A stretch of 64,000 nt of DNA from DATBGE01 sp036558125 (lineage in GTDB: Bacteria; Gemmatimonadota; Gemmatimonadetes; Gemmatimonadales; GWC2-71-9). The stretch is from positions 174,666 to 238,665 of the forward strand of contig DATBGE010000082.1 of the NCBI GenBank assembly GCA_036558125.1. Direction: 5' to 3'. How positions within the stretch are numbered: position 1 is the stretch's first letter; each line of letters opens with the position of its first letter. This document shows, one piece after another, positions 29,317 to 38,607 of the stretch. The position numbers were made by a program, and so were the translations under genes. The notes under the pieces are model-generated. The model saw nothing but the letters and a program-made list of their open reading frames with translations. It was not told where the DNA came from and did no database searches.

Positions 29317-30249
29317 ATGAGTCTGGTCGCTGTGACCGGTGCCAGTGGGTTCATCGGGCACCACGTTGTTTCCGCTTTTCACTCGGCGGGCCTGCGGGTG
29401 CGGGCAGTCGTGCGTCAGGGGCCGGACTCCGGCCGGTTCCCGCCGGAGGTCGAGCGGGCACCTGTCTCGCGAATCGACGGATCCACGGACTGGTCCGCGG
29501 TACTTGACGGCGTGGATACGGTGGTGCACCTCGCCGGTGTTGCCCACCGCATCGGCGTGGCCGAGCGTGCGGCACGGGAGGAATACCTGGCGGTGAACCT
29601 CGCAGGTACCGCCCGTTTGGCCGAGGCCATGGCCAAGTCGGGTACCGGGCGACTCGTGTTCCTCAGCTCGATCGCAGTCTTCGGCTCCTCTGCAGATCGG
29701 CCGGTGAGCGAGGCCACGCCGGTCGCTCCAGACTCGGCCTACGGACGCAGCAAGTTCGAAGCGGAACGAGCGTTGCAGCGCGCGCTCGCAAGTGGCCCGG
29801 GCGATTGGGTGATCGTTCGCCCTCCGCTGGTATATGGGCCCGGCAACCCCGGCAACATGGCGCGGCTGCTACGCCTGATCCGCAGCGGGTTACCTTTGCC
29901 ATTCGGAGCGGTCAGAAACCGGCGGAGCTTCCTATATGTGGAGAACCTGGCGGATCTGCTCCGCACCGTTGTTCGTGCTCCAGCGGCTTCCCGCCGTTGT
30001 TTCGTCGTGGCCGACCGTGAGGTGGTCTCCACCACCGAGCTGCTCCAGCTGATCGGGCAAGTGGTCGGGAAACCGGTGCGGCTGTTCCCACTCCCAATGC
30101 CGCTGCTTCGGGCGCTCGCCGCAGGTTCGTATTCCCTCGAGCGGCTGATCGGGAGTTTCGTAGTGGATGCATCGCTCGCGGAGGAGACATTGGGTTGGGT
30201 GCCTACCTTCTCACTCGCTGAGGGGCTGCAACGGACCTTCGGGGTCTGA
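29317..30249 (+). CDS. NAD-dependent sugar-nucleotide epimerase/reductase (WbpV-like)
   Basis: The 310-aa extended SDR has the glycine motif TGASGFIG (residues ~7-14), VVHLAGVAHRIG, and the catalytic SSIAVFG...YGRSK (S-Y-K triad). The size and the VAHR segment are those of WbpV/WbpK-type 4-keto reductases, which convert UDP-4-keto-6-deoxy-GlcNAc to UDP-D-QuiNAc or UDP-D-FucNAc. It is followed by a WbpL-like and a WbpM-like gene, the order known from Pseudomonas O-antigen loci. The exact stereochemistry cannot be read. Confidence 0.8.
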   Translation: MSLVAVTGASGFIGHHVVSAFHSAGLRVRAVVRQGPDSGRFPPEVERAPVSRIDGSTDWSAVLDGVDTVVHLAGVAHRIGVAERAAREEYLAVNLAGTARLAEAMAKSGTGRLVFLSSIAVFGSSADRPVSEATPVAPDSAYGRSKFEAERALQRALASGPGDWVIVRPPLVYGPGNPGNMARLLRLIRSGLPLPFGAVRNRRSFLYVENLADLLRTVVRAPAASRRCFVVADREVVSTTELLQLIGQVVGKPVRLFPLPMPLLRALAAGSYSLERLIGSFVVDASLAEETLGWVPTFSLAEGLQRTFGV

Positions 30250-30443
30250 ACGCTTCCCGTGCGCCCCATATTCCGAGGTTCAGACTTGTCACTTTTATTG
30301 GACGGGACGGTGACTCTGGTGTGTTCGAGCGAGTTGGGGTCTCGACTGCTGGGTTCCCTCACGGTTGACATCACCAGGATCACTCTGGCGACCGGGTACC
30401 GCGTCCGGTTCACTCCGGACTCGGACTTTCACGTAACCGCGCA

Positions 30444-31457
30444 ATGGTATCCGAGCCGATCGCCTCGCTGATCCTGGCCCTGATCGCCGTGACGACGAGC
30501 GCCTGGCTCACCGGTCGGGTACGCGCCTATGCCCTCGCGCGGCAACTCCTGGATGTCCCCAACGTCCGCAGCTCCCACAGCACTCCGACTCCGCGAGGCG
30601 GCGGGGTAGCGATCGTCATCGCGGTGCTGCTGGTCCTCGTCGTCGGTGTCGCGTTGAAAGTGATGGACTGGCGACTCGCCGTGGCACTCGGTGGCGGCGG
30701 TTTGCTGATCGCCTTGGTGGGATGGTGGGATGACCATAAGGGACTCCGTCCTCGAGTTCGGGCCGCCGGGCATGCGGTGGCCGGCATCTGGGCCCTCTAC
30801 TGGCTTGGGGGCTATCCCCAGTTGCGCCTGGGAGACTTTGTGGTCGCGCTGGGCCCCGCCGGGTACGTCCTCGCCCTCGTCGGGATCATCTGGTCGGTGA
30901 ACCTTTTCAACTTCATGGATGGGATCGACGGGATCGCCGGCGTCGAGGCCGTGACGGTGGGAACCGGCGGTGCTCTTCTGCTCTGGGCCGCCGGGCTATC
31001 GGACGGGGCCTCCGCTTCGCTGGCGATCGCGGCCGCGGCGCTGGGCTTTCTGTTCTGGAATTGGGCACCAGCCCGGATCTTCATGGGAGACGCGGGCAGC
31101 GGCTTCCTGGGGTTCTCCTTCGCGGTGCTTGCGATCTGGTCCGAGAATTCGCATGGTCCCCCGGTGGTTCTGTGGGGGGTCCTCGCGATGGTGTTCGTAT
31201 TCGATGCCACGGTCACTCTGATCCGTCGCGCCCTCCGGCACGAAGCCCTTGCCCAGGCCCACCGCAGCCACGCCTACCAGCGCCTCGTCCAGGCTGGGAA
31301 ATCCCACGCGGTGGTCACCGGGTCGGTCCTCGGGATCAACCTGCTCCTGATCCTGCTGGTCGTCTCTCCCGGAATGGGCCCGGTCCCCGTGTTGGGGATG
31401 GCGTTAGCGGTGTGCGGTGGGGCCTATCTGATCGTGGAAATTCTCCGCCCGATGTAA
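30444..31457 (+). CDS. Initiating glycosyl-1-phosphate transferase (WecA/WbpL family)
   Basis: The 337-aa polytopic membrane enzyme transfers a HexNAc-1-phosphate to undecaprenyl phosphate, starting repeat-unit synthesis. Family signatures are visible: the DVPNVRSSHSTPTPRGGGVA N-terminal segment, the metal-binding WWDDHKGL, the NLFNFMDGIDGIAG loop and FMGDAGSGFLGF. The HAEAH-like cytosolic histidine loop reads RHEALAQAHRSHAYQRL. WbpL relatives use UDP-FucNAc or UDP-QuiNAc, which fits the neighbouring genes. The 194 bases upstream show no other feature. Confidence 0.9.
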   Translation: MVSEPIASLILALIAVTTSAWLTGRVRAYALARQLLDVPNVRSSHSTPTPRGGGVAIVIAVLLVLVVGVALKVMDWRLAVALGGGGLLIALVGWWDDHKGLRPRVRAAGHAVAGIWALYWLGGYPQLRLGDFVVALGPAGYVLALVGIIWSVNLFNFMDGIDGIAGVEAVTVGTGGALLLWAAGLSDGASASLAIAAAALGFLFWNWAPARIFMGDAGSGFLGFSFAVLAIWSENSHGPPVVLWGVLAMVFVFDATVTLIRRALRHEALAQAHRSHAYQRLVQAGKSHAVVTGSVLGINLLLILLVVSPGMGPVPVLGMALAVCGGAYLIVEILRPM

Positions 31458-31632
31458 CCCGCCTACCGGGCCTTTTGACACCTAGCGTATTGCTGGCGCG
31501 CGGGTTAACCTAAGCGGTCCCCGAATTAGAGCAGGACGAAAAGCGTCACGGTAGCACTGCCCCGGTTGCCCGCGAAAGGATTCGTCGCCCAAGGGTTTGG
31601 CGCGCGGAATCCGACCCTCTCTCCTGATCTGC

Positions 31633-33579
31633 ATGCTAAGCCGACCCAGAAATCGATACTTCTTCCTGCTCGACGCCTACCTGCTGGTTGTGTCGGTTGT
31701 GCTGGCCTACCTGCTTCGGTTCGAAGGACTCGATTGGCCGGCCAACCAGCGCGAAGTAGTCGTCACCTTCATCGCGATCGCGATCCCTTTCAAGCTTTTC
31801 ATTTTCTACCGCGCCGGCTTGTACCGACGGCTGTGGCAGTATGCCAGCGTGCTCGAGCTGGAAAGCATTCTGATCGCCACCAGTCTCGCCGGGGTCGCTT
31901 CGTTTTTGCTCGGGGCGGTGCTGCTCCCCATCGCCGGCCTCACGCCTGGTCGCGTACCCCTCTCCATCCTCGTCATCGACTGGCTGCTCACTGCGGGGTT
32001 CGTGGCGTTGCCTCGACTCCTGCTGCGCATGTCGCGGCGTCGTCGGAACAATCACGAATCAGCCGAGGCGAGGCGAGTGCTAATTGCGGGCGCGGGGTCC
32101 GCCGGTGGGTCAATTGCCCGGGAGCTGATGCAGGACCCCAGGCACGGCATCGTGCCGGTCGGTTTCGTGGATGACGATCGGACCAAGCACGGGCACCGGA
32201 TGCATGGGCTTCCGGTCATGGGTGCCCTGTCGCAGATCGCGGAGATCGTCCGCCGGGAGCGAATCGGGGAGGTAGTGATTGCGATGCCCTCGGCTCCGGG
32301 CACCGTGGTGCGCCAGGTGGTTCGAGCCGCTGCCGAGGCGGACGTCAAGACTCGAACGATGCCGAGCATCTTCGACCTGATCTCGGGGCGGGTGCAGGCG
32401 ACTGCATTGCGCCAGGTCGAGATCCAGGATCTTCTGCGGCGGGAACCGGTCCAGACCAACCTGGATGAGGTGCGAGGGCTGGCAGCGGGGAAGCGGGTTC
32501 TGGTGACTGGTGCCGGTGGTTCGATCGGAAGTGAGCTTTGTCGCCAGGTGGCGCGGCTCCAGCCGGCCCATCTGGTCCTGCTGGGCCATGGGGAGAATTC
32601 GATCTTCGAAATCCGCCAGGAGCTGATCGAACGATTCCCGGAGGTCCCGCTCGAGTCGGTCATCATGGACGTGCGGGATCGTGAGGGGATGGAGCGGGTG
32701 TTCGACCGGTACGCGCCGTCCTCGGTGTTCCATGCGGCGGCGCACAAGCATGTGCCGCTGATGGAGACCAACATCGCCGAGGCGGTGACCAACAACGTCC
32801 TAGGCACCAAGAACGTGGTCGAGTTGGCCGCCGCGGCGGAGGTCGAGCACCTGGTACTGATTTCCACCGACAAGGCGGTCCATCCCACCAGCATCATGGG
32901 TGCGACCAAACGGGTCGCCGAGCAGATCGTGCAGGACACCGCCGAGACCACGGGCCGGAACTTCGTCTCGGTGCGGTTTGGGAATGTGCTGGGAAGCCGG
33001 GGCAGTGCGGTGCCGATCTTCCTGCGCCAGATCGCGACTGGGGGCCCGGTGACGGTGACTCACCCGGAGATGCGCCGCTACTTCATGACCATTCCGGAGT
33101 CGGTGCAACTGGTGCTACAGGCGGGCGCCATCGGCAAGGGCGGCGAGGTCTTCGTGCTCGATATGGGCGAGCCGGTCAAAGTCGTGGACCTCGCGACCGA
33201 CCTGATCCGGCTTTCCGGCCTCGAGGTCGGACGAGACATTGAGATCCGCTTCACGGGTGCCCGTCCTGGCGAGAAGCTGTACGAAGAGTTGTTCTTCAGT
33301 GCCGAGAGCGCCGAGCCGACCGACCACGCGAAGATCCTGCGGGCCAAGAACGCCGTTCTGCCTCCGGGTGTGGGGCCGCTGGTGAACGACCTTATCGTTG
33401 CGGCGCTGGAACGGTGGGCCGACGACGACCTGCGGGAATTCCTGCGGCGCCTAGTCCCCGATTTCGAGCCGACCCTGGCGGGCGTGCCGGTGCGGGCGGA
33501 AGGGCGTGAGGTGTTGGGGAAGGGAGGGGAAGCCGCCAGCCTGGAGCGCCTAAGAGAGGATGAGTTAGACCCCCGTTGA
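31633..33579 (+). CDS. wbpM: UDP-HexNAc 4,6-dehydratase, membrane type (WbpM/CapD family)
   Basis: The 648-aa protein has four N-terminal membrane spans (~1-125), a first Rossmann domain (VLIAGAGSAGGSIARELM) and a second catalytic SDR domain (VLVTGAGGSIGSELC). It converts UDP-GlcNAc to UDP-4-keto-6-deoxy-GlcNAc. The catalytic motif is STDKAVHPTSIMGATK, with Met in place of the usual SDR Tyr, as in WbpM. The ATG at 31633 gives the typical family start MLSRPRNRYFFLLD; an upstream TTG at 31597 would add 12 residues. It supplies the 4-keto substrate for the WbpV-like reductase. Confidence 0.93.
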   Translation: MLSRPRNRYFFLLDAYLLVVSVVLAYLLRFEGLDWPANQREVVVTFIAIAIPFKLFIFYRAGLYRRLWQYASVLELESILIATSLAGVASFLLGAVLLPIAGLTPGRVPLSILVIDWLLTAGFVALPRLLLRMSRRRRNNHESAEARRVLIAGAGSAGGSIARELMQDPRHGIVPVGFVDDDRTKHGHRMHGLPVMGALSQIAEIVRRERIGEVVIAMPSAPGTVVRQVVRAAAEADVKTRTMPSIFDLISGRVQATALRQVEIQDLLRREPVQTNLDEVRGLAAGKRVLVTGAGGSIGSELCRQVARLQPAHLVLLGHGENSIFEIRQELIERFPEVPLESVIMDVRDREGMERVFDRYAPSSVFHAAAHKHVPLMETNIAEAVTNNVLGTKNVVELAAAAEVEHLVLISTDKAVHPTSIMGATKRVAEQIVQDTAETTGRNFVSVRFGNVLGSRGSAVPIFLRQIATGGPVTVTHPEMRRYFMTIPESVQLVLQAGAIGKGGEVFVLDMGEPVKVVDLATDLIRLSGLEVGRDIEIRFTGARPGEKLYEELFFSAESAEPTDHAKILRAKNAVLPPGVGPLVNDLIVAALERWADDDLREFLRRLVPDFEPTLAGVPVRAEGREVLGKGGEAASLERLREDELDPR

Positions 33580-33585
33580 AAAGCA

Positions 33586-33690
33586 TACCGCGGAGCACGC
33601 TGATCACGCGGAAGGTATTTGTAATTAGGGTTTCTTCACCATTATTCATTGTCCGCGTCTTCCGCGGGTTTCCGCGTCGTCCGCCGTAAA
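33586..33690. repeat. Degenerate inverted array G (ACGCGGA / TCCGCGT)
   Basis: After the wbpM stop a left arm with CCGCGGA and CACGCGGAAGG (33588-33616) and a right arm with TCCGCGTCTTCCGCGG and TTTCCGCGTCG (33651-33680) are complementary in type. Spacing is about 7-10 bases and less regular than in arrays A-E. It could fold as a hairpin between wbpM and the convergent export gene. Confidence 0.5.
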
Positions 33691-33791
33691 CAGTTAGCCC
33701 ACCGGTAGGATCAGCCTCGGACAACTGTAACTTCGCTGTGGGGAACCGCGAGAAGCGGCCAGTCGAGGCGAGCTCTTCAATAGGAGCACCC

Positions 33792-36305
33792 TCACCTCGT
33801 GAGCACCACCACCACCGTGGTCAGACTCGCAAGAATAGCTGCCAGGGCTCCTAACGTGGCGGCCGTTTCCTTGGGCGGGCCCGGTATTTTTTCAGGAACG
33901 AACACCACCGCACCTGCCTTAGGTTTGGGCTTCCCGTCAGCAAACAAAAACCGCCGCTTCACGCTCTCTACTTTGCCATTGGGCTGCGTTACGTAGGAGC
34001 GACCGCCGTCGGCCTTTTGTGCGAATCCACCCGCCGCCCCAACGTAGAAATCCATGTCCTTGCCGGGCACATACGCCACCGAAATCGGAGCGTTGACCGA
34101 GCCGCGGACGTACACCACGGGATTGTATTCCGGGATGAAGATTGAATCCCCTCCGGCCAGGATCAGGTTGTCACGGTCTTGAGGATCCTTCAGGGCAGCC
34201 GGGAGGTCCACCCCGATCCGCCCACCACGATCGATCTCCCGAAAGAAGGTGACTCCTTGGGGATACGCTGCCTTGGTCAGGCCACCCGCCCTCGTGATGA
34301 GGTCGGTCAAGCGGTCGGTCCGGGTCTGCAGGGAGTACCGTCCAGGGTAGACCACTGCCCCAGTGATAGCCACGGTGCGCTGCAGCTCCCAGTCAGGCTG
34401 CCGGAAGATCAGGATGTTGTCGTAGGGTAGCAGCTCGAACTCGGGGGCGCCGCTGGAAGGCGCCGGCTTCCCAGGTGGCCCCAGATATTTGCCTGCGGAG
34501 GTTCGTTCGAAGAGGTAGCTCGAATCCATTGGAACACGCATCGCTGACGCTACACGACCCACCTCGCGGTCCTGGTCGCTCGGCAACCGGGCGACCTCCG
34601 CTTCTGAGATCAATGCATCCTCGGTCATGCCATCGGCCTGCAAGATCGCGTCGCGCAGGGTCATGCCCTCGCGGAAGGGCAGTTGTCCGGGCTTGCGCAC
34701 CGCTCCCGTGATCGCGATGAACCGCTCGGGGCGAAAGCTGGTGCGGCTGAGGACCAGGATTTCGTCGAATTCCATCAACGGCAAGTCGTCGGTGAGCGTC
34801 CCGGTTGAGTCCCGGAAAGTGTCTCGTAGCTGGGTCCGGGTGGAATCGGACTGCAACCGGGAGATCAGGACCTGCCCGGGGTAGAAGTCGGGCTTGAGCC
34901 CGCCGGAAAGGCGAATCGCGTCGCTCAGTTTCATGCCGGACGTGAACCCTACCGGGCCCTCCGTCCGGATCGCCCCCCTCACCACCACCAGGTTCCGCCG
35001 AGTATCGCTCACCGGGAACACGATCACCGAGTCGCCAGGCTCCATTCGGAAGGCGGGCGCCTCACCACGGTCGAATTCGGTGGCCGGAATGTCCAGCACT
35101 ACCCGGTCCTTACCGTCGGTCCGCTGATCCGGAGGCAGGATGCGGTCTATCTGAACCCGCCGGCGCAACGCGGTCGGGTCGAACCCGCCGGCTGTCCGAA
35201 TCAGATCACCCAGAGTCTCGCCTGGGAGGAGCTCGTAAATGGCCGGTCGAACCACCCGACCGGTCATTTTCACCGGTGTCTTGCGCACCGGGACGAAGAT
35301 CACGTCCCCAGTCTCCAGCCGGATGTCGTGGTTCGCGTCGCCCCGCAGCAGGTAGTCGTAGATGTCGAGCGAGTCCACGAGCTTGCCTCCGCGGTGCACC
35401 TCCACCTGCCGGAAGCTGCCGTTGACGGTGGGCCCTCCAGCCTCGTAGAGAGCATTAAGCACCGTGCCCGCCGCCGAGATCTGATAGGACCCCGGCCAGT
35501 GCACATCACCGGTCACGAATACCTGGATGGTGCGAAGCCGAGCCACGGTCACGGTAAACTTGGTCGTGGCGTTGGGGCCGCGCCTCACCCCCGAGTAGAC
35601 CTTGCCGAGCCGGGTGTAGAGCAAGTCCTCCAACTGGTCCATCGTCAGATTGGCAACATTGATCTGTCCCACCTGCGGAATCGCGATGAATCCTTCTCGC
35701 GAAACCACCAAGTCGTGTGCCAGTTCGACATCCCCCGTCAGGATCAGCACCAGCTCGTCGCCCGGACCGAGCCGGTAATTGGGATCGACCGGCCCGCTCA
35801 AGGCCGGCTGAAAGAGGTTCGTGGCGCGCTGGAAGATGTCCATGCCGAACACCTTCAGCGAAGTGTCGGGCGCCGCAAGCGAGTCACGCCGCAGACTATC
35901 CGCGATCATACGCGCGGAGTCGGTGAGCATCAGCAGGGATTCGGCCTCTTCGCCGCCCAGGATCCCCATCTGTTGCACGGCGGTCAGCGTGTTGCCGGTC
36001 GGATTGGTGATGTTGAGCGTGTCGGTGGAGCTGGGGAGATACTGGTCGAGCAGGCTATCAGGATACCCAGCCGCACGGAGCCGGGCACGGATCTGGTCGT
36101 CGGTGAGGCCCGACGCCCCGATCTTCTGCCGTAACCTTCGGGCCAGCTCGGGCTGCTGCTGCAGGATCTGCTGAGCCTGTGCCGGACTGGGCAGCTGAGG
36201 AGGCGGCTGAGTAGGCACCTGTGCCCCCGCGGGAAGCGCTGCGGAGCCGAGCAACAGCAGAATGAGCGGGAATACCCTGCAAAGACGGTAGGGCGCTGTT
36301 CGCAT
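33792..36305 (-). CDS. SLBB-domain polysaccharide export protein (Wza/OPX family)
   Basis: This 837-aa outer-membrane polysaccharide exporter starts with a signal peptide (LLLLGSAALPAGAQ). A Q/P-rich and helical region (~30-165) follows, then the Poly_export domain (YRLGPGDELVLILTG), then about six SLBB repeats (for example VFVTGDVHWPGSYQISAAGTV and ITGAVRKPGQLPFREGMTL). At the C-terminus (~818-837) a hydrophobic helix reads LGALAAILASLTTVVVVLTR. It is more than twice as long as E. coli Wza (379 residues) and has no obvious lipobox. It opens a reverse-strand group with a glycosyltransferase and a 2-epimerase behind it on the chromosome. Confidence 0.9.
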   Translation of the reverse strand: MRTAPYRLCRVFPLILLLLGSAALPAGAQVPTQPPPQLPSPAQAQQILQQQPELARRLRQKIGASGLTDDQIRARLRAAGYPDSLLDQYLPSSTDTLNITNPTGNTLTAVQQMGILGGEEAESLLMLTDSARMIADSLRRDSLAAPDTSLKVFGMDIFQRATNLFQPALSGPVDPNYRLGPGDELVLILTGDVELAHDLVVSREGFIAIPQVGQINVANLTMDQLEDLLYTRLGKVYSGVRRGPNATTKFTVTVARLRTIQVFVTGDVHWPGSYQISAAGTVLNALYEAGGPTVNGSFRQVEVHRGGKLVDSLDIYDYLLRGDANHDIRLETGDVIFVPVRKTPVKMTGRVVRPAIYELLPGETLGDLIRTAGGFDPTALRRRVQIDRILPPDQRTDGKDRVVLDIPATEFDRGEAPAFRMEPGDSVIVFPVSDTRRNLVVVRGAIRTEGPVGFTSGMKLSDAIRLSGGLKPDFYPGQVLISRLQSDSTRTQLRDTFRDSTGTLTDDLPLMEFDEILVLSRTSFRPERFIAITGAVRKPGQLPFREGMTLRDAILQADGMTEDALISEAEVARLPSDQDREVGRVASAMRVPMDSSYLFERTSAGKYLGPPGKPAPSSGAPEFELLPYDNILIFRQPDWELQRTVAITGAVVYPGRYSLQTRTDRLTDLITRAGGLTKAAYPQGVTFFREIDRGGRIGVDLPAALKDPQDRDNLILAGGDSIFIPEYNPVVYVRGSVNAPISVAYVPGKDMDFYVGAAGGFAQKADGGRSYVTQPNGKVESVKRRFLFADGKPKPKAGAVVFVPEKIPGPPKETAATLGALAAILASLTTVVVVLTR

Positions 36306-36338
36306 GTGCAGGGAAGATGCGCCGCACTCGAAGGGGGG

Positions 36339-37424
36339 TCAAGCGCGTCCGAGGACCATCTCCCAGAACTCCACCGTGCGGCGAGCGACCGCCTCATCCA
36401 CGTATTCGCTCATGACGCGAAATCGGGCTTCCCGTCCCAGCCTCGCCCGCTCACGCGGAGCATCGGTGAGATGCTGCAGGGCGGCGGTCAGGGCGCCGAC
36501 GTCGTCCTCCTGCACCACCAGGCCTGCGGTATCGATCAATTCCGGAATCACCCCCGAGTCGGTCCCGACAACTGTGACACCATGCCCCATGGCTTCAATC
36601 AGGGCGGGATGGAAGGTCTCCACCCATCGTGGTGTGGTGCGGGAGGGGACGACCAGGCAATCGATCTCCGGCCAGAGACGAGTCACTTCCTGCTGGGGGA
36701 TCGCGCCGAGCCAGGTGACGCGGGCGGCGATGCCCAGTCGCTCCGCCAGGGTCTCCAACTCTTCCTGGGCCGGTCCGGTGCCGACTACGGTCAGGGACCA
36801 GCGCCCCAGCAGCTTCACGCAGGCCCGGAACAGCGTGTCGAGCCCCTTCTCGTGAACCAGTCTGCCAACAAAGCCCAGAGCCAGTCCATTGTGTTCTTCG
36901 CGCTGCGGTTCGACCGGCGGCGTCAGTCCGGTCTGGGGGATAACCGCAACGGGCGCTTCAGGCCGGAGCTTGGAGACGAGGCCCGCCGCCAGCCGGTTCC
37001 CGCCGATCAAGGCCCGAACCCGTCGTAGCGTGCGCTTGCGCCGTAACCCCTCGAACAGTGAATAGGTGCGGGCCAGGCTCTCGAGGGTGAACAGGGTCAC
37101 GGGCAGCTTGAGGGCCGACGCCTGACCGCTCGCGGTATGAGCGACCGGGGTCCACGGCTCTTCCTCGATCTGGATCACGTCGGGCCGGAAGTCGGTAAAG
37201 AGGCTGCGCAACGCGCGCCGGCTCCAATGGGTGCCCGATACCGGGATCGGCACGATGCGGACGCCGCCGTCGCTACCCCAGCTCGCCTTGACCCGGCCGG
37301 CCCCCGGACCAGACCACTGCTCGGGTACGGCGACGCTCACGGTCCAGCCCAGGGTATTGAGAGCCCGGAGCTTCCCCCGCGAGGCGGGATCGAGGTACGA
37401 GTGGGAAACGATCACGGCACGCAA
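36339..37424 (-). CDS. GT4-family glycosyltransferase
   Basis: The 361-aa GT-B enzyme has the N-terminal MRAVIVSHSYLDPASRGKLRAL with a glycine/basic loop, LGFVGRLVHEKGLDTLF at the start of the C-terminal domain, and the GT4 stretch FHPALIEAMGHGVTVVGTDSGVIPE. It is transcribed on the reverse strand, 12 bases after the 2-epimerase gene in transcription order and 33 bases before the export gene, so the three probably form one operon. Donor and acceptor are unknown. Confidence 0.82.
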   Translation of the reverse strand: MRAVIVSHSYLDPASRGKLRALNTLGWTVSVAVPEQWSGPGAGRVKASWGSDGGVRIVPIPVSGTHWSRRALRSLFTDFRPDVIQIEEEPWTPVAHTASGQASALKLPVTLFTLESLARTYSLFEGLRRKRTLRRVRALIGGNRLAAGLVSKLRPEAPVAVIPQTGLTPPVEPQREEHNGLALGFVGRLVHEKGLDTLFRACVKLLGRWSLTVVGTGPAQEELETLAERLGIAARVTWLGAIPQQEVTRLWPEIDCLVVPSRTTPRWVETFHPALIEAMGHGVTVVGTDSGVIPELIDTAGLVVQEDDVGALTAALQHLTDAPRERARLGREARFRVMSEYVDEAVARRTVEFWEMVLGRA

Positions 37425-37436
37425 AGGACAGGCCTC

Positions 37437-38555
37437 CTAGCGCTGTTCAATGAGATCCCGTACCGCCTGCGCGATCCGCTGCGCGGCGGTACCGTCCCCA
37501 TAGCTGGTGCGATCCCAGATCTCGCCGCTTCCCCAGCGGCTGAGCTGTGCCGCGAGCGTGGTCGCGAGGCGTTCCGGGGCCACCTCGGGGGGGACCAGCA
37601 CGTTGGCGCCGCAGTCCAATGTCTCCGTCCATTCGGTTTCGGCGCGCACCGTGATGCAGGGAGTCCCGAACCAGTAGGCCTCGCGTTGCAGCCCTCCGGA
37701 GTCAGTGATGACAGCCTGAGCGCCGGCCGCAAGAGCCAGACTTTCCAGGTAGCCAACGGCGGGAATCAGGGAAAGCGCTCCGCCATCGCTGGCGCCCAGC
37801 TCCTGCAACACCGACCGGGTCCGCGGATGCACCGCGAGCACGACCGGCTGCGCCAGCATGCGGAGCGCGTTCAGCACGCCGCGAAGCACCTCGGGACGAT
37901 CGGTAAGCTCGGCGCGGTGCAGGGTCGCGAAGAGATAGCCGCCGTTGGCCGCTGCCTTGGCAATACTCCCGGGGGCGGGAAGACGGGTCCCCTGCGCCCG
38001 CAACACGTCATAGGCAACGTCTCCGGTCTCGACGATTCGAGCGTCGGGGCGTTCGGCTTGAAGCCTTCGGGTTGCGGTCGCGCAAGGAGTACACAAGAGC
38101 GACGCGACCGCGTCTACCGCACGCCGATTGATCTCTTCCGCCATGAGCCCGTCGGTGGAACGGAGCCCTGCCTCGACGTGAACTACTGGAATGCGGAGCT
38201 TCACCGCGGCGAGTGTCGCGCCCAGGGTCGAGTTGGTATCCCCAATCACGAGCACGGCCCCGGGTTGGTGCTCCTTCAACACGGCCTCGGCGCGGATCAG
38301 GATCGCGGCCGTCTGTTCGGCATGGCTGCCCGAGCCGACCTCGAGGAAGAGATCGGGCGCTTCCACCACCAGCTGCTCGTACAAGAGGGCATTCATCGCG
38401 TAGTCGTAATGCTGCCCGGTATCCATCGCGAGGACACGCCAGGCCGGGGACAGCGCACGACGAAGGGCGCTCGCCTTGATAGTTTGCGGGCGGGTGCCGT
38501 AACAGAGTGCCAGGGTATGGGATGTGTGGGGTTCCACTAACCGGAAAGATGCCAT
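37437..38555 (-). CDS. UDP-HexNAc 2-epimerase, non-hydrolysing (WecB/WbpI type)
   Basis: The 372-aa GT-B-like epimerase interconverts UDP-GlcNAc and UDP-ManNAc or 2-epimerises a derivative. Family motifs seen are DTGQHYDYAM, GDTNSTLGATLAA, HVEAGLRS, EEINR and VITDSGGLQREAYWFGTPCI. The motif after it reads ETEWTE rather than the TER-PE of classical WecB, which is the WbpI/Cps19fK-like version, so a modified UDP-HexNAc(A) substrate is possible. The ATG at 38555 is chosen over 38615 because only the shorter protein aligns with the family start. It is divergent to the next glycosyltransferase with 52 bases between. Confidence 0.85.
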   Translation of the reverse strand: MASFRLVEPHTSHTLALCYGTRPQTIKASALRRALSPAWRVLAMDTGQHYDYAMNALLYEQLVVEAPDLFLEVGSGSHAEQTAAILIRAEAVLKEHQPGAVLVIGDTNSTLGATLAAVKLRIPVVHVEAGLRSTDGLMAEEINRRAVDAVASLLCTPCATATRRLQAERPDARIVETGDVAYDVLRAQGTRLPAPGSIAKAAANGGYLFATLHRAELTDRPEVLRGVLNALRMLAQPVVLAVHPRTRSVLQELGASDGGALSLIPAVGYLESLALAAGAQAVITDSGGLQREAYWFGTPCITVRAETEWTETLDCGANVLVPPEVAPERLATTLAAQLSRWGSGEIWDRTSYGDGTAAQRIAQAVRDLIEQR

Positions 38556-38607
38556 AGCAGGGGCGCCGTTGACAGGTCTACCGGGGTGGGACAAGTTGCG
38601 CTTGCGC

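Noticed and set aside
30259..30471. 70-codon forward frame between the epimerase and WbpL-like genes
   Set aside because: It overlaps the WbpL-like start, has no ribosome site and no recognisable protein pattern.
31458..31500. Small CCCG-CCTAC-CGGG hairpin with CCTTTT after the WbpL-like gene
   Set aside because: A 4-bp stem is too weak to call a terminator, and wbpM follows in the same direction.
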